Positions 6,191 to 7,867 of a DNA stretch of 7,867 nucleotides are shown here, in pieces; within the stretch, counting starts at the first letter, position 1; the number at the start of each line of letters is the position of its first letter. The stretch is from Anaerotignum sp. Lineage in GTDB: Bacteria > Bacillota > Clostridia > Lachnospirales > Anaerotignaceae. The translations under genes were made by a program, and so were the position numbers. The notes beneath the pieces are model-generated. The model saw nothing but the letters and a program-made list of their open reading frames with translations, was not told the DNA's origin and did no database searches. Location of the stretch: the NCBI GenBank assembly GCA_020024455.1, contig JAHHTU010000050.1:1-7867 (forward strand), given 5' to 3'.

Positions 6191-6892
6191 TCAGTCTTCT
6201 GTGAGTTCTTTTTTATACAACATTTTCCCTGCAAGAATAGAACCAAATACTGCAACCAAAATAACAGCATAAGATGGTGTACCTGGCAAGAAGGATAAGA
6301 AGTTGTTTTTCAACAACCAGTTCATACCAAATGCAATCACAACAGCAACCACTGCCAATTTTGGTCTTGTAATGGCAAACTGTCCAAATACCGCACCATA
6401 CAATGCAGGCAACAAGAAATTCAATGCATTTTGGATACCAACAGGTAAAATTGCCAAAATGGCATTACCACCAACAGCACCCAATGTCAAAATAACAACG
6501 TTTACCAAAATAGAAACCGCAATACCAATCGTAGAAATGACAGAACCTTTTTCTGTACCCATTTCCACGCCTGCTGCTTCCTGTGCAACAGATGCACAAG
6601 GTACTCTCATGTTAGATGTATTCCCAGACAAGAATGTCAAATAAGTACCAGGGATACCCAAAATAGGGAAATAGGATATCGGTTCTACAATATAAAACGC
6701 ACCACTTACGCTAATTTGTGAAATGGTACCTGCAATGATTGCAGAAATAGGTGGCATATAGCCATAAATACCGGAAATGACCAATGCCGGTGCAAAACAT
6801 AACAAGATACCCAACAGCATTGTGATTTTCCCCCATCTGATAATACTGGGGATATATGTCTTTGCATAGTAATTTGATTGCTTATTTTCCAC
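6191..6892 (-). CDS. Multi-pass membrane protein, second putative carrier subunit (GTG start)
   Basis: A 233-residue integral membrane protein with about six hydrophobic segments (roughly 22-44, 48-66, 118-138, 143-165, 175-193, 204-222). The central stretch is rich in proline and glycine: EPISYFPILGIPGTYLTFLS (70-89) followed by GNTSNMRVPCASVAQEAAGV (90-109). Such a polar, flexible segment inside the membrane part could be a re-entrant loop or substrate path. There is no ATP-binding motif, so it is not an ABC ATPase. GTG at 6890-6892 is chosen because AAGGAGG (6901-6907) lies 8 bases upstream; the longer open frame to 6976 overlaps the previous gene and is cysteine/tryptophan-rich nonsense. 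It sits 17 bases below the DUF5058-like gene and 17 above the PepT-like peptidase, which suggests the two membrane proteins form one transporter. I do not recognise a named family with certainty. Confidence 0.8.
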   Translation of the reverse strand: MENKQSNYYAKTYIPSIIRWGKITMLLGILLCFAPALVISGIYGYMPPISAIIAGTISQISVSGAFYIVEPISYFPILGIPGTYLTFLSGNTSNMRVPCASVAQEAAGVEMGTEKGSVISTIGIAVSILVNVVILTLGAVGGNAILAILPVGIQNALNFLLPALYGAVFGQFAITRPKLAVVAVVIAFGMNWLLKNNFLSFLPGTPSYAVILVAVFGSILAGKMLYKKELTED

Positions 6893-6900
6893 AGTTGATT

Positions 6901-6907
6901 CCTCCTT
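6901..6907 (-). promoter_or_regulatory. Ribosome binding site fixing the GTG start of the second membrane gene
   Basis: AAGGAGG on the - strand, 8 bases from GTG 6890-6892, is a near-perfect anti-Shine-Dalgarno match in the 17-base gap after the preceding stop codon. It decides against starts further upstream inside the DUF5058-like gene. Confidence 0.85.
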
Positions 6908-6909
6908 GA

Positions 6910-7644
6910 TTACATTGTGATATTCCAAATATGACCAACAAACATACCAGTAAACATTGCAATTGCAAATGCCCATTCACGCAACCAAGCAATATTTTTG
7001 TCTTTTGCAACTTTTGTCAAGCCCATCATCAACAAACAGCCAATCACGGTTGCGATTGCAGGTGCACCACCAAAAGCAAAGTTGCCTTCTGCGGAGAAGA
7101 AGTTGCCGCTTGCCAAGTTTGCAAACGCCCCCAACATTGCGCCTGCGGAAATGATTGGCACCATTTTTGCATTACCTTTTGACATCAGGTTGTTTACTTT
7201 GTTCATTTTGTCTGTAAACAAAAATGTGAAAATCAACCAACCCAAAGAACCGCAAATCATAACCCAAACACCGCAAGCAAATGCGATTGGTGTCAGATTT
7301 TCCAAAGTTGTACCCATCGCCTGTGCACCAAAACCGGCTGCCATCGCTTCATAGTTTACAGAACCGATAAAGGACAAACGCATCCAAGAAATTGGAGCAC
7401 CCATAGATACAATCAAAGAAATCATTGTTACCAAAATAACAATAGATGGCCCAATAGAGGAAATGGCACTACTTTTGATTGCCATATGCACCTGTTCCTT
7501 TTTGATACCCAATTCTTTTGCAGCAACCAGTGATTTTCTGAAAAACAGTATAGATTGAAATACAACCACCGCTACTGCCAGACCTGCCGCCGCCCACATC
7601 AAAGGGCTGTTTGCAAAATCCAAATAATTTACATCTTGATTCAT
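6910..7644 (-). CDS. DUF5058-like multi-pass membrane protein, first putative carrier subunit
   Basis: A 244-residue integral membrane protein with about six hydrophobic segments (roughly 13-35, 62-84, 118-144, 164-180, 191-212, 222-240). Two long loops carry small and polar residues: MRLSFIGSVNYEAMAAGFGA (88-107) and the glycine-rich ANLASGNFFSAEGNFAFGGA (175-194). From memory it resembles the uncharacterised DUF5058 family, often seen near M20 hydrolases in Firmicutes; this could not be tested here. It has no cytoplasmic ATPase or kinase partner in the window, which favours a secondary carrier or channel. The ATG at 7642-7644 has GGGAG (7652-7656) 7 bases upstream. An in-frame ATG at 7680 lacks such a site and lies only about 17 bases from the predicted transcription start. 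It is the first gene of the operon, so it and its partner probably move the substrate or product of the downstream hydrolases. Confidence 0.8.
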   Translation of the reverse strand: MNQDVNYLDFANSPLMWAAAGLAVAVVVFQSILFFRKSLVAAKELGIKKEQVHMAIKSSAISSIGPSIVILVTMISLIVSMGAPISWMRLSFIGSVNYEAMAAGFGAQAMGTTLENLTPIAFACGVWVMICGSLGWLIFTFLFTDKMNKVNNLMSKGNAKMVPIISAGAMLGAFANLASGNFFSAEGNFAFGGAPAIATVIGCLLMMGLTKVAKDKNIAWLREWAFAIAMFTGMFVGHIWNITM

Positions 7645-7703
7645 TTTCTTTCTCCCTCTCTCTCTGATAGTTTTAGACATGACTGTAATTAGTCTTTAAT
7701 AGA

Positions 7704-7732
7704 ATGATACACATATATTGTATTTTTGTCAA
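7704..7732 (-). promoter_or_regulatory. Promoter of the four-gene membrane-protein/M20 operon
   Basis: On the - strand a perfect -35 TTGACA (7727-7732), a 17-base spacer and a -10 TATCAT (7704-7709, one mismatch from TATAAT) form a near-consensus housekeeping promoter. Transcription would start near 7697, leaving a leader of about 50 bases. A small inverted repeat (GACT/AGTC, 7681-7694) and a GA-rich tract lie in that leader; neither is long enough to call as an attenuator. Such a strong core promoter suggests control by repression. Confidence 0.8.
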
Positions 7733-7784
7733 TTTATTCTTGTTTGTCATTCTATACAATTTTATTGTTAATTTTTTATACAAT
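7706..7784. repeat. TATACAA/GATACA half-sites over and upstream of the operon promoter
   Basis: GATACAC (7706-7712) faces TTGTAT (7718-7723) across the -10 and spacer, and two copies of TATACAAT (7753-7760 and 7777-7784) lie upstream of the -35. They resemble the half-sites in front of the regulator gene. The region is very A/T-rich and such hexamers also resemble promoter elements, so chance is a real alternative. Confidence 0.4.
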
Positions 7785-7867
7785 CTTTCCAAAAATTCGT
7801 TTTTTTCTATTTATAAACAATTTTTTCTTTCCATTTTTACAAATAAATGACAAATAAGACTATTTAT
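7785..7867. other. Very A/T-rich intergenic DNA at the window edge
   Basis: No coding frame, hairpin with a U run, or RNA gene is visible. Runs of T on the + strand dominate (A runs on the - strand, upstream of the operon promoter), which could act as an upstream promoter element or curved DNA. ACAAATAA occurs twice, 11 bases apart (7839-7846 and 7850-7857). The neighbouring gene lies outside the window. Confidence 0.5.

Noticed and set aside
6893..6976. Extension of the second membrane protein upstream of GTG 6892
   Set aside because: The extra residues overlap the preceding gene and look like out-of-frame translation, and AAGGAGG at 6901-6907 marks the GTG clearly.
7645..7680. Twelve-residue N-terminal extension of the DUF5058-like protein from ATG 7680
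   Set aside because: It lacks a ribosome binding site and adds a basic, low-complexity stretch encoded by the GA-rich tract that serves as the binding site for ATG 7644.
7681..7694. Small inverted repeat GACT/AGTC in the operon leader as a riboswitch or attenuator
   Set aside because: The stem is only 4 bp, the leader is about 50 bases, and no T run follows, so there is not enough structure for a riboswitch.
7733..7867. A CRISPR leader, RNA gene or phage attachment site in the A/T-rich edge region
   Set aside because: There are no regularly spaced repeats beyond one short pair, no tRNA-like fold and no integrase gene; plain A/T-rich intergenic DNA explains it.

Overview
The window looks like chromosomal DNA from an endospore-forming, anaerobic, AT-rich member of the Clostridia. 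The sporulation pair spoIIGA-sigE, a reverse-type rubrerythrin, AGGAGG-like ribosome binding sites and hairpin-plus-U-run terminators all point that way. The species cannot be named from this sequence alone. No RNA gene, CRISPR array or insertion sequence was seen, and no gap between genes exceeds about 225 bases.

Layout. (1) Positions 1-522, + strand: the 3' part of a rubrerythrin/NADH-peroxidase-like gene, ending at a strong hairpin terminator (555-584). That terminator lies between it and the convergent sigE. (2) 587-2166, - strand: spoIIGA-sigE, overlapping by 4 bases. A short promoter region in front of spoIIGA has a perfect TATAAT and a near-consensus Spo0A box. SpoIIGA is the membrane aspartic protease that activates pro-sigma-E. 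sigG, which commonly follows sigE, is absent here. (3) 2281-3582, - strand: a 433-residue regulator with an N-terminal sensor-like region, a degenerate GGDEF-type domain (GMREY in place of GGDEF) and a C-terminal helix-turn-helix region. It has its own promoter and terminator. (4) 3703-7644, - strand: a tight four-gene operon with gaps of 17, 17 and 23 bases. It encodes two multi-pass membrane proteins (the first DUF5058-like), a PepT-like M20 metallopeptidase and an M20 amidohydrolase. It starts at a near-consensus promoter (TTGACA, 17 bases, TATCAT) and ends at a long hairpin terminator.

Interpretation. The four-gene operon plus the regulator looks like a self-contained module: a two-subunit membrane carrier brings in (or exports) a small peptide or N-acyl/amide compound, two cytoplasmic M20 hydrolases cleave it, and a ligand- or nucleotide-sensing regulator controls expression. 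Both promoter regions carry several copies of a (G/T)ATACAA half-site, a candidate operator for that regulator. The substrate is unknown. The module is the part of the window most likely to be poorly described.
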